DNA of 64,000 bases from Apostichopus japonicus (Eukaryota; Echinodermata; Holothuroidea; Aspidochirotida; Stichopodidae): NCBI RefSeq assembly GCF_037975245.1, contig NC_092563.1, forward strand, positions 3,171,001-3,235,000, read 5' to 3'. Positions 1 to 14,700 of the stretch are shown here, piece after piece; the first letter of the stretch is position 1; every line of letters starts with the position of its first letter. The translations under genes were made by a program, and so were the position numbers. The notes beneath the pieces were generated by a model. That model saw only the letters and a program-made list of their open reading frames with translations. It did not search any database and had not been told where the DNA came from.

Positions 1-2561
1 GCTGAAAGCTAGAAAATGAGTACTTAATTTTTGCACTAGTCAATGTGTATACTAGATTTCTAAATGCCACGAGTACAAACTACGAGTACAAACCGATCGA
101 TGCGAGTACAGGCAACTATGTGAGAATATGAATACTAGCACAGACAGAGTGACAAGTTGACAGACTTGAAGTCTGTCCTCAACTACCTCAAATGACTAGT
201 ATCGCAATCTTCCATACTTCTACAACGATGTACTTGTTATCCAGAAAGGTTGCAGTTATATGATTTAATGACTCATGATTTTAAATAGGTTGGGTAGCAA
301 GTTAGCAACAATAACAAACTTCTGTTCTGATTTGTATATCCCAAGAGGCTTGGTGGCCGGTACACTGTGGTGGCCGGTACACCGTGGTGAGAGCTTTATA
401 CGGTTAAGGTTCATATGCTGCTGCTGATCTTGAATTTGAATAATTTTATACAAAGTGTATCTGGAAGAACTTTAGTTTGATTTGTGACAAACTGTATGTT
501 TTCTATGGACTACCATTTCTAGTACCATCAACACACTGTTTCATGTTACAGAATTCAATACATTAATAATTAATAATAAAATTTAATTAATTATTAATAA
601 TTATTAATAAAATTAATTGTTCAAACCCATTTATCCTCCTCTTGCGGGTTGGCTTAACCTTCCGATGCCACAGTGAGCTGACTCGAGTCCCAATAATGCC
701 AAAAACTTGTATGGGGTAGTGCTGGAACAAGGTGTACTGCAGGGTGCAGTGGTAATGTGAGGGGTAAAATGTAATAGCATATATTCAATACAATGGAATC
801 TGCTAGATTTTATATTATGAATGGTAGTTGCTTCACTTGTCCATATCTCAACTAAATTCTCTCTCGAATATTAAGTGGGAATGCTAACTACATCCATCAT
901 TCATAACTTCTACCATATACCAGGTGGTATTAACACACCTTCCCCAGAAACTTATGAGGGGGGGGGGGAGAGTGTTTGATTAAAATATCGTACATTTTTC
1001 AACTGCATAGCAGCGAATGGGATAGATCGGTTTTCTACTGCGAGATGCGTACCACCGGCCAGAAGTGGAAATTGTAGCCAGACACTGAATATTCATGAGG
1101 AATTTAAATGTGAACCATTAATCAGTCAGATGGAGATGAAACTGAACTGAATGGGATGTGAGATTGTTAGCAGATAAGTTGTTGTTGATCTAATGCTTTC
1201 ATACTGTACAGTATGTGTGTTCAGCTGTGTTGGTAATATTACATACAACTTGCAGATTCAGTACATATGAGGCAGTGTTTGATTCCATTCATACAGCCTA
1301 TCAACCTAGTTTGTCTGGTTATAAACAAAATGGTTGTCTTTCACAGTTTTGAACAAAAGTGAGGATTTGACCCTTTCAACCATTTGGGACAATTTCCTAA
1401 TGCTAATAATACCTCTAAACTGTCCTCCAATATCATGCTTCAAAGCACCAGTATTGACAGTACAAACAGTTCCTAACCGTATCTGATAGAAACATGATAC
1501 TGTATTCAACTACGAGTGCTCTGAAGCGGGACATGACAGTATAGAAAAGAATTGCCCCGACTGGGCGACCCTCGGAATTTTCGGCTGGAAATAAGCCTAG
1601 ATGAAAGACAGAAATGAAAATCTACAGTGGATTCTGAATGTTGGCAAGATAATATATAGTTGGACAGGAAATGAGGTAAAGCCTTAGTGGGAGAGGTTAA
1701 AGGTTGGGACGGGAAGCAGTGAGGGAATCGGACATTTGAGAAATAAAACATTCATAGGGAAAGTTGAACAAATGACAGCACCTGGACTAGAAAGCCAATG
1801 AGGTTATTAATATTGATGGGATCATGTGAAATGATGGCCGGATCACTTTCAAATGATTACATTGTTCCTTTAGTGAATCTCCTTGTGGGTTTTCATGGGA
1901 TCATGTGAGAAATGATGAATAAACTTCCATATTAATGCTACATATATAACAATACCGTAAATATGCAAACCTTCCCCCCCCCCCGCCCCCCACTCTAACC
2001 ATCAACCATTCAAGCCATTGCATAAAGCAGTTGCAATTGCACGGTGTATCAATCCCTGCTCCATCGCGAACAGAAATATGAGATATTATATACAGTAATA
2101 CCCAGCACTCAGTATGGAAGGATTCATTAATAATTTATAGTAGAAAGTTTCATGTTTCTAGATATTGTTTGCCTGTGATCTGATCGGGTAATTTAGAAAT
2201 TTTGTCTCACGTCAGACGTGATTATCAAGCTTTAAATTAATTTTTTATCTCATGATTTTATAACTTCTCTTACCCACTACCATGAAGGCTTATTATCATA
2301 AAGTCGAATCATACAAACCTGCAGAGTCTATGTAGATCTAATTCTTACATTTTCCATACAGTCACAGACTGGATGAGAAAGTAATTTTCACGGTGGTGGA
2401 TTTAGTAATACTCTTGCATAAATCATCGACTTTTGCAGTTGGATCCATTGAAAATTGTCGAAGGGTATAGTGATGATGACGATGTGTAAAGGTCTTTCAT
2501 GTAAATTATATCTGTAAATATTCGTAATTTTTACGATTTCTAATTTTGTTTTTTTTAACAG
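1..2561. other. Non-coding DNA upstream of first visible ANKRD exon
   Basis: No exon is recognisable here. The sequence reaches a clean splice acceptor at 2560-2561, so at least its right-hand part is an intron of the ANKRD11/12-like gene. It holds an AT-rich TTAATTAATAAT tract around 556-615, a short doubled segment at 357-387, G and C runs near 960 and 1975, and one copy of a dispersed repeat at 1386-1490 (listed separately). The short open frames look random. Confidence 0.6.
1386..1490 (+). repeat. Single copy of a ~92-bp dispersed repeat
   Basis: This stretch resembles the tandem units at 44533-44995 inside OPLAH. Shared blocks in the same order are GGACAATTTCCT, GCTAATA, ATATCATGCTT, AAAGCAC and AACAGTTCCTAA. 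Here it is a lone copy with scattered substitutions, so the sequence is a dispersed family that has expanded in tandem only at the other locus. Confidence 0.65.
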
Positions 2562-2732
2562 GTCCAGCGAAGGAGTCTCCTGTGGCCAAGCCGACCGGTA
2601 GCAAGAGTAAGGTTAATAATCAGAACAACCGAGGAGAAACTTCCTTGCATTTGGCGGCCATTAAGGGGGACATTCAAGTAGCGGAGAGTCTCATTAGCCA
2701 AGGAGCTGATGTGAATGCCCAAGACTACGCTG
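2562..2732 (+). CDS. ANKRD11/12: ANKRD11/12-like exon: first ankyrin repeat
   Basis: The acceptor is TTTTTTAACAG and the donor GTAAGT. The exon starts at codon position 2 and ends after position 1. It encodes a Lys/Ser linker, then NNRGETSLHLAAIKGD...GADVNAQDYA, a canonical ankyrin repeat. Reading upstream through the acceptor gives only a short artefactual start. Confidence 0.92.
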
Positions 2733-5700
2733 GTAAGTTTCGATGCTCGGAAACTACACAACCACTTCCCCATCGTGAGAAAATGTCGTACGATTTAAGG
2801 TTCCTCAGTTTTTTGAAGTATTAAAATTGTATTCAACATTTTTTCTCACCCTTTTTGTCTCCACATAAAGAAGGGGCCAATTTAACTGTCCTTGCCAATT
2901 TCTGGCAACCCTTCCCATGTTAGAGAATGCCAATGACACAGCCAGCCTACATACTACGTGCACGGATACTCTTGAAAAAGGTGCTTGAGCTGGGTAGATC
3001 TATGCTAAAAATAATCACCTAACAATTATTACTAGGGCAGGAAAAACATATTTTTCAGTCAAAGTTATTAACTTGAAGCCCTAGAGGATGTAATACTATC
3101 AACATCAAATCATTATCTTTCCTTTTTTTTGTGTGTTTTTTGGGCAGGTTGGACAGCTTTACACGAGGCCTGCAACCATGGTCATTCTGAACTGACCGAC
3201 CTTCTGTTGACGGCCGGCGCCTTTGTCAATGCCCTCGGAAGCGATGATTATACACCCCTCCACGACGCAGCTGTAAACGGACACAGAGAGGTGAGAAGCG
3301 CGCACCTCGTTTCATGAATATGGTCTCAGGCAGGTCTCTAGGCTGCTGGTTTAAGAACAGCTGAGCGCTTTGGTAATTGTGGTGCAAGTTACACCAAGAC
3401 TGTTATATATGAGAGAGAGAGAGAGAGGAAAAGAGAGTGGAGAGAGAGAAATAGAGAAAGAATAAAAAAGTGAATCATAAATGGAATATAAACATACTGC
3501 ACTGCAAGTGTAAGGTGATGCATATACATCGTACTGACAATCCTCGGTTTGCTGTTGCTAGTGAGGTCAACCGTTTTATTGACATGGGTCCTGGAAAACT
3601 GAATACAAGGTTTGTGGAAGGGGGGGTTGATAGAGGGGGGAGGTGGGAAACAGCGGTTCTTGCGAATGTCAATAAATCGGGTAAAAGATCATTTTTTTAA
3701 TACGTTATGGTCTGTTCTTGATTGCTGAAGATTTTTGTGATGTTAGATTTGAGTTATTGTAAATGATTTTCTGAAACTCACAACAGTCATGCTCTCATTA
3801 ATTGCAGCTGTCTAATGAAACGTCACATTTGACGATAAGTTGTCTAAAAGCCATTTGTTCAAGTAATAAAGCCCCAAAACAGCTTGATCAGTTTCGTTCA
3901 GCCGTAAACAGGCATCTAGAAGGAACCAGATGATGGGTACACATGACAGGCAGGTAATTACCGCCGTCAATAAGCTACAACGGAAACACATTCGTACCCG
4001 CTAGTGCGTGAACATAATTGATTGCCAGAAGCTTTCTCGCTCGAAGTGTAAAAAAAAGGGAAATGTCAATGAACATTCCGATCATCCATACGTAAGGTTA
4101 ATAATTCTATCTCTGTTTACATTGCCACAAGTACTTGCCCAAACTATTTTTGTTGCTAATATTCTCAAATCATGAGAAAACCAGCGTCAGATCTAAGTAG
4201 AAACGTTCCCATCTGCAGGTTTGCTAATGACTAAATTATAGATAGCAAATGCCTGGCCATGAGAAACGTGGACGGTGTCAGGCTTCGCCTGAAAATCATG
4301 TGGTATTTTCTTTCGTTCAGTGTTTCATGACGTACATTGCATCATCAGGGGTCATTGTGTCAAGTAATCATGGGCACCCTAAGGAAGCTTGGTCGTCAAT
4401 TTTGGCTGGAATTTGGCTGTAAATTTTCTTTCAGTATTGCAAAATAATGTTTTCTCCTGATTCGCATAACGTTTGAATTGGTGCAGCCACCTCGCTAAGT
4501 CCACGGTGTAGCTGGCTACATTATCACACCTACCCAAAATTCACCCACAGTACACGATGATTAACAGACCACGTTCAACACAACACACTTATCTCGTTCG
4601 CATACATCAACAATGGCTTTGGCTTATGATGAGGCAAACAATGGCTTTGGCTTCATAAACAAATTATTGCCTTTATTACATCAAAAGCAAGATTTCCAAA
4701 TTAATTAAGAATGAGTATCGATAAAAAGTATTATGAAATAAATAAGAATTCAATCATCGCTATTCACAGAAATAAATTGAATAACCCCAACGATAAAAGA
4801 ATGTCTGTTCACTTTTCACACTGAAACACAGAATTGAATTATAGAATTTTTGTTATTAAGACAAAATCTATGATATTGAAGTCGATGTTATAGCAGATCT
4901 TCATTTTAATTTCTCAAAACTGATTCACAATTGTCATCTGGCGTGGCTCGGGCATGATCCTAGTTTTTTCGTTTGCATGATAGGATGAGTCATGAGATTG
5001 AGTTACGTACAAACTGCCTGTTCACATTTCGAGAAGATAGTCACTTTTAAACAATATACAAATATTTATAGTTCTTTTTATTCGAAAAAAAAAATTATGC
5101 AAGAAAGTTGTTATTGATATGACTGTATTTAGTTGCATGGGGGACCTCACTACTTATCAGCTGCTAATATATAATCGATTAGCAGTAATATATATACAGT
5201 CTACCTTCTGTAGCCAATTGGCTCAAATTTTACAACCGAGTAGTTCATAAAATATCATCACCATATAATATGATATGACTGTCTAGTCTCCTCTGGTTGT
5301 AATCCAGGTCATATCTCTTCCCTCATTAAAAAAGCCACCTTCAGTATCCTCTCTACGTTTTCTGGTACTCGCAGTAGCCCCCATCGTCGTCCCGAAACAT
5401 TTTTCGATATATCCGTTCTCTTTGTCCACGTACAGGTTGTTCAAATCCTATTAAAGCACGGAGCCAACCCGATGATTTATAACAAGAACGGGAAGACACC
5501 GCTAGACTTAGCCAGTAGCAGCGAAATCCGTAATCTGATGTTAGGCGGATTAAGCGACCGTGGGATTGAAGTATCGGGTACAGATCTGAAGGGACGGACG
5601 ACGCCAGAAGGTCTGGTTCTAGATGAAAGAGCCACCACGGAGAAAAAGAAGGAACCAACTACCGAGACGGAGGCCGCTGCGGAAATCATCAAGGAGAATA

Positions 5701-8700
5701 CCCCAGCTCCATCCTCAGAAGGTACAGACAGTTTCTGTCCAGGCCCATAGCTAGGCCGTGTCTCAGAAGGGCCTCCCTCTTCCTCCATACAGCTCCCCCT
5801 CTCCCCAACCCCAACTGTGCCACCATAATGTGTACAACAAACTTCAGAAAAATGATAGGACACAAATATTGTGACTCTCCTTAAATGGTTGGTGTCCCTC
5901 CTTCAATTCTTTGGGGCCTCTCCTTTCCATTATTTCCTGGCTAAGAGGCCTGTTTCTGTTGCTATTATGTGCATTGCCCTATAAAATGATATTTCTGTGA
6001 ACGATAAGAAGTTGAGTGGACATGGATGCATGGGGCCTATGTAGAAATTAATCTTTGCACAGTATATGGTCCCATCACTTGACACTAATATGGGCCTTAA
6101 AATTGTACACTTAACAGGTTTCCAAATTTTAACCTGCTTCCCTCCCTGTCCATCTTAGAGTGCATTGTATATTAGCGCATGTGTGTGTGTGTGTCTGCTT
6201 GTTCCCAGTGAATTGGAAGGTGACATGCATTTAACAGGTATTAGGCCTCGGTTAACATTGGAAATGTTTGAAACCAATTTTTTATTTATTTATCTTCATG
6301 ATTTGAACCACGACCTCAGGATTGCATTTAAGATAACAAGAGTTCAGTATAAAAGACCCTTTATAATTCAGTAGCTAGATGAGACATGGCACATATCTTC
6401 CCTCTTTTTTTTTTGGTGGTTGTGTGGAAAACCACAAGACACATGTGTAAGCCATCAGCACCCAATAGTGAAGGAGTTGACAAAAATCTTTTTATGGTGT
6501 GTGGTAGAGCTGTTTACTTATCACTCTAATAGGAAGTGATGAATCTGTCTACAAGGTCATCAAATGATGATATCATGGCAGAGATGTTCAACTCAACGAT
6601 CCAATTCAACTGTCAAAAAGTAGTTTGTACACATGGACGAAGCAGCTTGCCTACAAAAACAGGGTATGTTAATTATAATGGGTGAAAGGAAATACATCGG
6701 AAGTGTAAAACTCAAAGTCATGGTCACATGCTTTAATATAAACCTCTTTGGGCATTCAAGTTGTCACGACCTTTTGAAAAAAACTGGTTTGAACTAAGTT
6801 GACATCACTCATGATATGAGAAAACATAATATTCTTAAATGCTGTTAGTTTTGGAATGTGTGAACTGGTGGTTTATCTAACTGTGAGATGTCATGCCAGA
6901 TTGTTGTTCTGTATCGCTGCTAAAATGCTCGGGGCAAGAGTAAAATTGTTGGCAGTTCCCTGAGTGTTTACTGGTTAACATTTGGATTGGCAGTGTATGC
7001 AAAGACAATGTAATGCTCTTCTCCTGCGTGCTTTGTTGCTTCTGTAACTTGTTTTACTAACAACACATAGTAATAAACAATAAGGAGATGTAGCTAAAAC
7101 AATAGAAAGATATGGAACTCACTCCAAAAGTCATTAGAAAAGTCAAATAGAGTCACATTGGATTTTGGGGAGAACTGATACATTACAGTGGTCACAAAGT
7201 TAAGGATCCTGATAATGTCCATGATTCTTTCCGTTGTCTGTGTGGTGTTCAAAATATCAGAAAAAATGTCCTCTTAGCCCAAATTGCTCAATGCTCCCTA
7301 AACGTTAAACAGTCACTACAATAACATATTTATTACAAGAACAAAGCACTTTAATAGCGAACATTGGTGTGAGCCTAAACAAAGAACAACTCCATCGTAA
7401 CAGGAGATTTCCCAGAAGTAAAGCTATTCAGGCATGAGGTAGCATTCAACTCTCACACACTGGTATTTTAAGGCACTTAAAGGCACATAAAGGTTGGATA
7501 CTGAGGGGGTGCAGCCTCAAGCTATACAGGATGCAATCATTTGTGTGTTGTGCAGTGTGTTGACACTATAGGCTCTACAGTTTTGCACAATAGGCTGCAC
7601 TACTGGTCTGTGAAAATAATCCCTGTTGTTGAATCAGCCTTGCTGCAAGGAACTGTGCAGCTGCTGCAGCCTTGTTTTTTTTGTTTTTTCTAATGACGGT
7701 CACAGCAAAACATTAGTAGGGAGTCAAGGGTCAGACAGAAATCAGAATATCCTCACTATATCGTCAACCTAGATTGGGCAATTTGCATGGCAGGCCAGAA
7801 GGGTGCTCAAGCCTTAGGCCTTAAGGGGGCCCACATATCAGATTATTGCAAGATTGGGGGAACAATGTTTTTGCACGGTGGAATGAAATCTTATACTTTT
7901 CGGAATTGGAATTAGGTCATATGTTAAAAATCCCTGATCTGCACGTTTCAAGGTGAAATATTACTTTTAACTTCCAGCATTCATTTTCGAGCAGCTCTCT
8001 GGGTTGATTTTGATACATTTTGATGGCCAGCTTGTGAACATGATATCTCAACCACCACAAGTTGAAGCAATGTCATACTTGTTAGTAAGATGCCCCATGA
8101 TGTATAGATAAGCCATAACGTTTTTGGTTCTCTTTGCATGAATATTATTGAGTGGGCAGGGCTTAATGTAAAATTCTTAAAATGTCAATATCTCGTCAAC
8201 TGTACGTGCCATTTAGTTCATACTTGGTATGGTGCTAACTACGTAGTAAGTACATGTTCTTTGCAACAACAATTTTTACCTTATTGATATTCATAAGTGA
8301 GTGGGGTTTAATGGGAAATCGTCAAAAACAGCTTGCAAACACGATATGTCAACAACCATAGGTTGAATCAATGTCATACTTGGGAGGCAGATCCAGCTTG
8401 GTGAGTGCAAGAACCCTATTGAAATAGGTAGAGCAACGGTCACATGAGGTCAATAGGTATCAAATTCTGAGAACCTGTTAAACATGATAACTCCAAAATT
8501 AAAGCTACAATTAATCTGTGAATGCTACTGTAAAATCCTTACCAGTGAATAAAAAAGTTGATGCCGACACTGGAGTGCTACAAATAAGAGCTGAAAATCT
8601 CTGATCTTTCCTGGTTTTCATGTAATCCTTGGACAATTTTAACTCACTTGCTCTACATTAGTCAGATGTTATTTTGAACTTTGAGAACATTAAGGAATCC

Positions 8701-11700
8701 CTCTTCAGTTTGGTGTGCACATGTTCATGAATATCAACATGTAAATGGCTTACCACACAGTGAATATGTATTGGCATCGGGACCACTAAACATTTTGTTT
8801 TCTTGTGTAATTTTTTTCATCCTAATATACCATCTGTCTGGTTTCTTTGATTCGTTCAGATCCGTATGAATTCACCCAAGATAACAGTAACGAGCAGAAG
8901 ATAACGATCCATTGGGCATCCCCAGATAAAACCGGAAAGAACTCGTATATGGAAATTACGCGGACTATTCCCAAAGCTAGGGAACAGTCGACGCCCGTGT
9001 CGTTTTCATCGTCGTCGACGTCGGACAGCGACCTCCTGGATCCGCAGCTGAATCCGATTATGACTAAGGCTCTCGACGATATTAAAGGAGAGAGTCCCAT
9101 CAAACCAATCCCCCAAGAGACCTCTCCTGTCAGCCTGTCAGCCAAACTGCCAGGTAGCACCTCCGGCCCCCTGGCACCCGCACCGGGGGAGACCCCAGTA
9201 GGGGTGAAAGAAGACAGAGAAGAGGAGAAGCCGCTGTTCATTGTAGAGGATGTAAAACCCGTAGAAGCGGAGACAAAACCGACGGAGACCACCATCTCGG
9301 GAGACAAAGTAGACGTCAAGGAGATGGGAGCGGAGAAGAGAGTTGACGAAAAACATGAGGAACAGCCCAAGGACGCTATGGCAGTTCAAGATGCACAGCA
9401 CATCAGTTACACCATCCCTAAAGTAGGTGGGAAAGAGATATTACCAGAGGCAGACGATAACTCTCAGGAGCCTAATCTCAAATTGACTATTACCAGGTTA
9501 AGTCAGGACAGCGACCTCGTATGTGAACCTTCGGAAAAGAAGCCGGATCCACCGAAGAGGATCAGTCCCTTGACGGTCATCCCGCCGACGTTACCGGTAC
9601 CGGTCGTGGCGGAAGTTCCGATACTGCAAACCGGGGCCGCTGTGAAACGACCGCCAGTCTGCGAGACCGTCACTCAAACCGACGACAAGAAGAGGCAGTC
9701 TCCGTCCAGTCAGATCAGACTACAAGTCGTCTCCACACAGGAGCAAGGTAGTTCGTCTGATTCGGACTCAATTAGAGAGTGGCGGATACTGCAACCCCCT
9801 CCAGAAACGGCTGGGGTCGCCACGGAAACCACGGAGGGTGATGTCACCATGCTGGAGAAACAACCTCAGGTGAAAGAAAAGACCAAGAAGCACAGAGACC
9901 GATCTCAGAAGTCGCATAAGAAACACAAACACAGTCACTCCCATCCACATTCGACAAAGGAGGAGCCTGCAGAGGTACCCATGGAGGTGGCGCCCGTGGT
10001 TCCACCTGCCGTCCCTCCAGTGATAGAGAGCCAGAGAGAGAGTCCCTCTCCCTCCAAGAAACCAGAGGAAGGAGGAGGAGATGGGAAAGACCCGTTAGCC
10101 AGGGAGTACTACATTGTGCAACAGAAACAATCCTCTTCCGGGGAAATAAAGAAACTGTTACTGAGAACCAGCTTGCCAGTTCAGATCACTTCTTCTAACG
10201 ATGAAAAAGGCATTCCGGGGAAAGTCATCCCTGAACCAGACTCAACTGAGGCAGCAGTTGCAACTTTGGGGGCCACAGGGGTCCTGCAGAAGCCACTCGA
10301 CGGTGCTGCAGTAGAGGGTGTAAGTGGGCCCTCCAGGGGTAGTCCAACCGTCACGTCGTCAGATCAGGTTTTGGCCGAGACACCAGAGGGAAAGGAGAGC
10401 AAAGAGAGGGCAGCTGCTGAGAGAGCTGACAAACCAAATGAGTTTATGAAAAGCGAGACCACCACGGCAGATGGAAGGCCGCAGCAGAAAGTGACGAGGA
10501 CTCTCAGATCAAATTCCAACCTCCAGAATGTATCCCTGCACAACCCGGACGAGAAGGAGAAAGAGAAGGAGAGCAGCCTGTCGCAGCCGATGACCCGTAG
10601 CCGTAGAAACCAACTGGAGGCTGCGGCGTCCGCAGGCTCGTCCAATCAGACGCAGGAGCAGGTGATGGATTCTCACCCTCGGAAGCGGAAGATCGCAAAA
10701 CACCGGCAGCAACAGCAGGAGGAGTTGCAGGTACCCGCACCGCCCCCTCAGGTTCCCCTCCACGAACAGGCCAACTCCATGGAGCAGTTTCTGAATGTCC
10801 GCAGAGAGATGAGGAAGAGGCAGAGGGCGAATCTCCTCCCGGTGACCCCCAACATGCCGAATCGATTCGAGGAGTACTTGATGCACCGTAAGACGTATCT
10901 CCTTCATCGTGACCCCCAGGCAAAGATCAATCTGGCTGTACCTAAGGTACAAGATTAATAATTCTTACATACATCCAAAATCTGAGAATGATTTTGTACT
11001 GATTTTGCTATGGTTATTTTCAAAAGCTTTAAATTTTCAAAAGTTTGAGGAAGTAAACTTAAAGTGGTTAATCTGTATAGATTATGTTAGAAAATTCAAA
11101 AATTGGACACTCATGCTCAGAAATTCAACAACATTAGTTTACTGCCACCCTCATTGAGGCATGTCAAGACTCCTGACTGTACACGAGTAATATGGAGGGT
11201 AAGATCCTCCAGTAAGTAGGGTTTGAAAGTTGTTGGTAATGATGGTTATGATGTTTTATTTTGGGACCAATACTGGTTAACCCTAAGGAATAACAAATTC
11301 AAAACTCATGCATGACACTGTGTCACTCTCAGAGTGAAACATGTTATTCCTCTGTTTTACTCTCTCCCTCTCCCCTTCCTGCAAACAGCAAGTGCCTTTG
11401 TTAAGCAGCTGAATACAATTTGCAGAATTAGTTTTCCACTATGGAAAACACCTGACCAGAAAGTAGATAACTTCTTGCCAGAGCAAACGCTCAAGAAAAG
11501 GCAGTTACTTTATAAAAAATATATATATATGAAACATCGAAGATGAACTTAGACCTAGATCACATTTTCGTAGCAGATGTACCCAGCATAGTGTACTTTA
11601 TGTATAAGCAAGAATCTATGTGGAAGTAGTTCATTGTCAATGAATTGGTGAGACTAATTAGTGGCTAATTGCAGTTTCTTTGGATGAAGAGGGGGGAAAT

Positions 11701-14700
11701 GCAACTTGCAGAGAAAACTGCACTAAAAGTTGACTTTAAATAGTCTTGTGTGTGAATAAGAATGAAATTTTGAAATGTTTCAGGCCACTTATAAATAGGA
11801 AACTCCATGGCCCCATACTTTCACCATCCATTCCCAAGATGAAGGGGAATAAATTTATCAAATGTAACCAGGGAATGTGTCCTCTCCATGATTTATTCCC
11901 AAGCTACCAATCCCAGATACACTTGTGTGGGATACGTTGGAATTTCTGGCACACCATGGTCTCTTTAAGTAGATGCATGTGACAGTTCATTTCATCACTG
12001 TAGATGTTTCTAGTCTGAGGCCGTTTCCTGAAATCATGTTTTTTCTCCTTTTTGTTCTCCTTGTTGAGGATCCTTGACGTGTGGATTCGAACACGGTTAA
12101 CATCATTAGCCCACAGCTAAACAATATCGCAGTCTACTCGAAAAGTTTTTTAGTACGTCTTATTGCTGGTACAAAACTTGATAATGTGATATGCTTCAAG
12201 ACCTGCAGCAGAGATAAGTGGTAGACATTGTGAAGAGCAATATATAGTCCAGTAATTGGCAGGGCTTGTCTTGCCCGTGTAATGACACATTGCAGGAAGC
12301 AGAGCCTAATTTCATATAGCTGGTACATGTAAGCCAATGTTCATTGATTTATGTAAAATAATATACGAGTACTGCGAAAAAATTAATGGGCTGTAGCAAA
12401 AAAAATAGGAAAATAATAACAGGAGAAATTTTTTAAAAGAATCAACGACAGAAAGATTAAATTGCAAGAGTAAAATAGTTCATGCTGTACTACCAAAGTC
12501 ATTGTTTAAATAAGCAAACAGATTTGCAAACTTTGATGCAGAGTAAAAGACATGGATGTTATCGATATCATTGAAAAGACAACTTGCATGGATGTCAGAT
12601 GAGATTTGTATAAGGTTAAAAAAGATCAGCGCATTTATTTTCCATCCCGGGTTTTGTTTTACGTCAGTGCCTCTTGCGATCCTGTTGATTACAGCTGTAG
12701 AGTCAAGCAAGCTAATATAGTCTTGGTGAACACTGTCATCCTCATAGGAAGGTTTGAATAGACTGTGTTTATTAAGTAAAGGTCGTTAGAAAATAATGTG
12801 ATATTGGAAAGAGGGTAGATGGGAAATCAAACAAAGCAAGGCGACTTCAACGAGGGGTTCAATTATTGTGTTGGGGATTAGGTGAATACGTTTATGTTAC
12901 TTACAAATCTTGATGAAACTGTGATGCCAGTCAAAGGTTATGACAGAATTTCAAACAGGTTTGTAGGAATAAAGTGTCATGTTGGAGAAATGGTACAATG
13001 AAAATTACCTAAATTTTAGCATTAAGCTGTGCATTAAGTTGAGGGTGTGATAATTTATACTAGAATACGAGGTTCGTGTATAGCAATGGTTCCAGTGCTT
13101 TCTGTTTGTATGAAAGCTACAAGCTGTGAAATCAGTCATGTCAATTGCAAATCGTGTACCGAATGTGCTTCAGTAACTATATTCTGTTCCTTCGGTTTCA
13201 CATCAGTTCCAGTCTTAATTCTCAGGGAAGCTAATTAAGCTGGAATTTGTGGCCAACTGCGTGAATGTGATTATTATGTGAATGTCGACTTCTTAAGTTG
13301 TTTGCCAAGATAGTTCCTATCATCCTTCAGATTTTTTGGATTTCATATTTGCATATAATTTGCATAAGATGTTTTGTATTGCTTCAGATGACACCACCGG
13401 AAGACCTAAATCCAGTTCTCAAGGAGAATTTTGATGCTCAAGAAAACAAAAGGCATTCTTTAAGACTAAGGCATCAAATTGAGAGGGTGAGTTACTGTAG
13501 TTATTATAATGTATTGTTTTTGACATCTGCTTTAGATTTAAGTAAGTAACCAAACAGATTTCTTAACTTACCAAACAGAGAAAAAAAATTGTGTCTTGAA
13601 GATTTAATTTAACATTTAGAAGGGAGTGGTCCTAATTTTTTTTTTTTCGCTTTTCTATTTTGGGTTAAAATGTCAGAACTTGGAAAATGCAGTGGAAAGA
13701 TTAAAGAGGAGTTATATTTTTCCTCCTTTTGCAACATGTGATACTCTCCCGCTCACCCACCCCCCCTCCCCCCACATCCTCTCCTCTTCCTCACCATCAC
13801 TCCACCACATGTTTTTTGTTCCTTGACTGTTTCATACGGTTTGAAGCAGTTGCGTCGCAGCAGTTTTGATATTAGCAGAAATACTCATCACGTCTAAATC
13901 CGAAGATCGCTTTTGGTACTTTTGGATAGTTTGTGGCCTTTTCTTAAGTGAGTTTGGTTGACCTCTGAATATCTGTTATACAAACACTAGTTTGCCACAA
14001 AGACCATCTCCAGAGCAGCTGTATTATCTGTTTTTAGTTCTGATTTCCTGCATATTTTAGCTCTCCCCCCTTTCTATGGTTCCTCAGGAAAAACTGATGC
14101 TGGCTGCAGAACAGGAGGTTTTAAGAGTTTACGGACGAGGTGCTAGAGCTATGGTGAATCAGACCACTCCATTCAGTGCTTGTATGGTGCTCAACGACAT
14201 GGAGGTGTACAACATGCCTGATCCATTGGTGAGTCCCTATGACCACACCAAGACGATATCGGTCAGTGAATTTAATCTCTCTCAGGAACAGTGTCAGATT
14301 CGACACGGGCAGGGATTAAGACTGATCGAGCAGTGTTAAAGATTCTTTATTCTCGGAAAGATACATGTGATTCATTATTTAAGGTATTTTTAGGTTACTT
14401 AGCTATCTGTCAATCTTTTATTTCAAAGACAAATGTCAAATAGAATCCTTCATCCTAATGCCCCTCACTGTATCACTGACCTTCTTACTCCTTTGCAATT
14501 AATTCCTGGTCCACGTACCCGCACTCGTACTGCGCCTTCTCTTTGGAACAAATTCCCATTTCACTTTCCTGACTCTCCCTCTCTTTGTATTTTCAAGAGG
14601 TAACTTTAAACATTTCTGTTTGATTCCTAGTTTCTTTTTTTTTCTCGGTTTCCTTTTGTTTCTTTCCTACTTGTAAAGGGCTTTGAAACGCTGTATTAAG

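Noticed and set aside
8822-9401. Large minus-strand open frames opposite the central ANKRD exon (also at 10364-10952)
   Set aside because: They are antisense shadows of a long GC-richer coding exon and show no family features.
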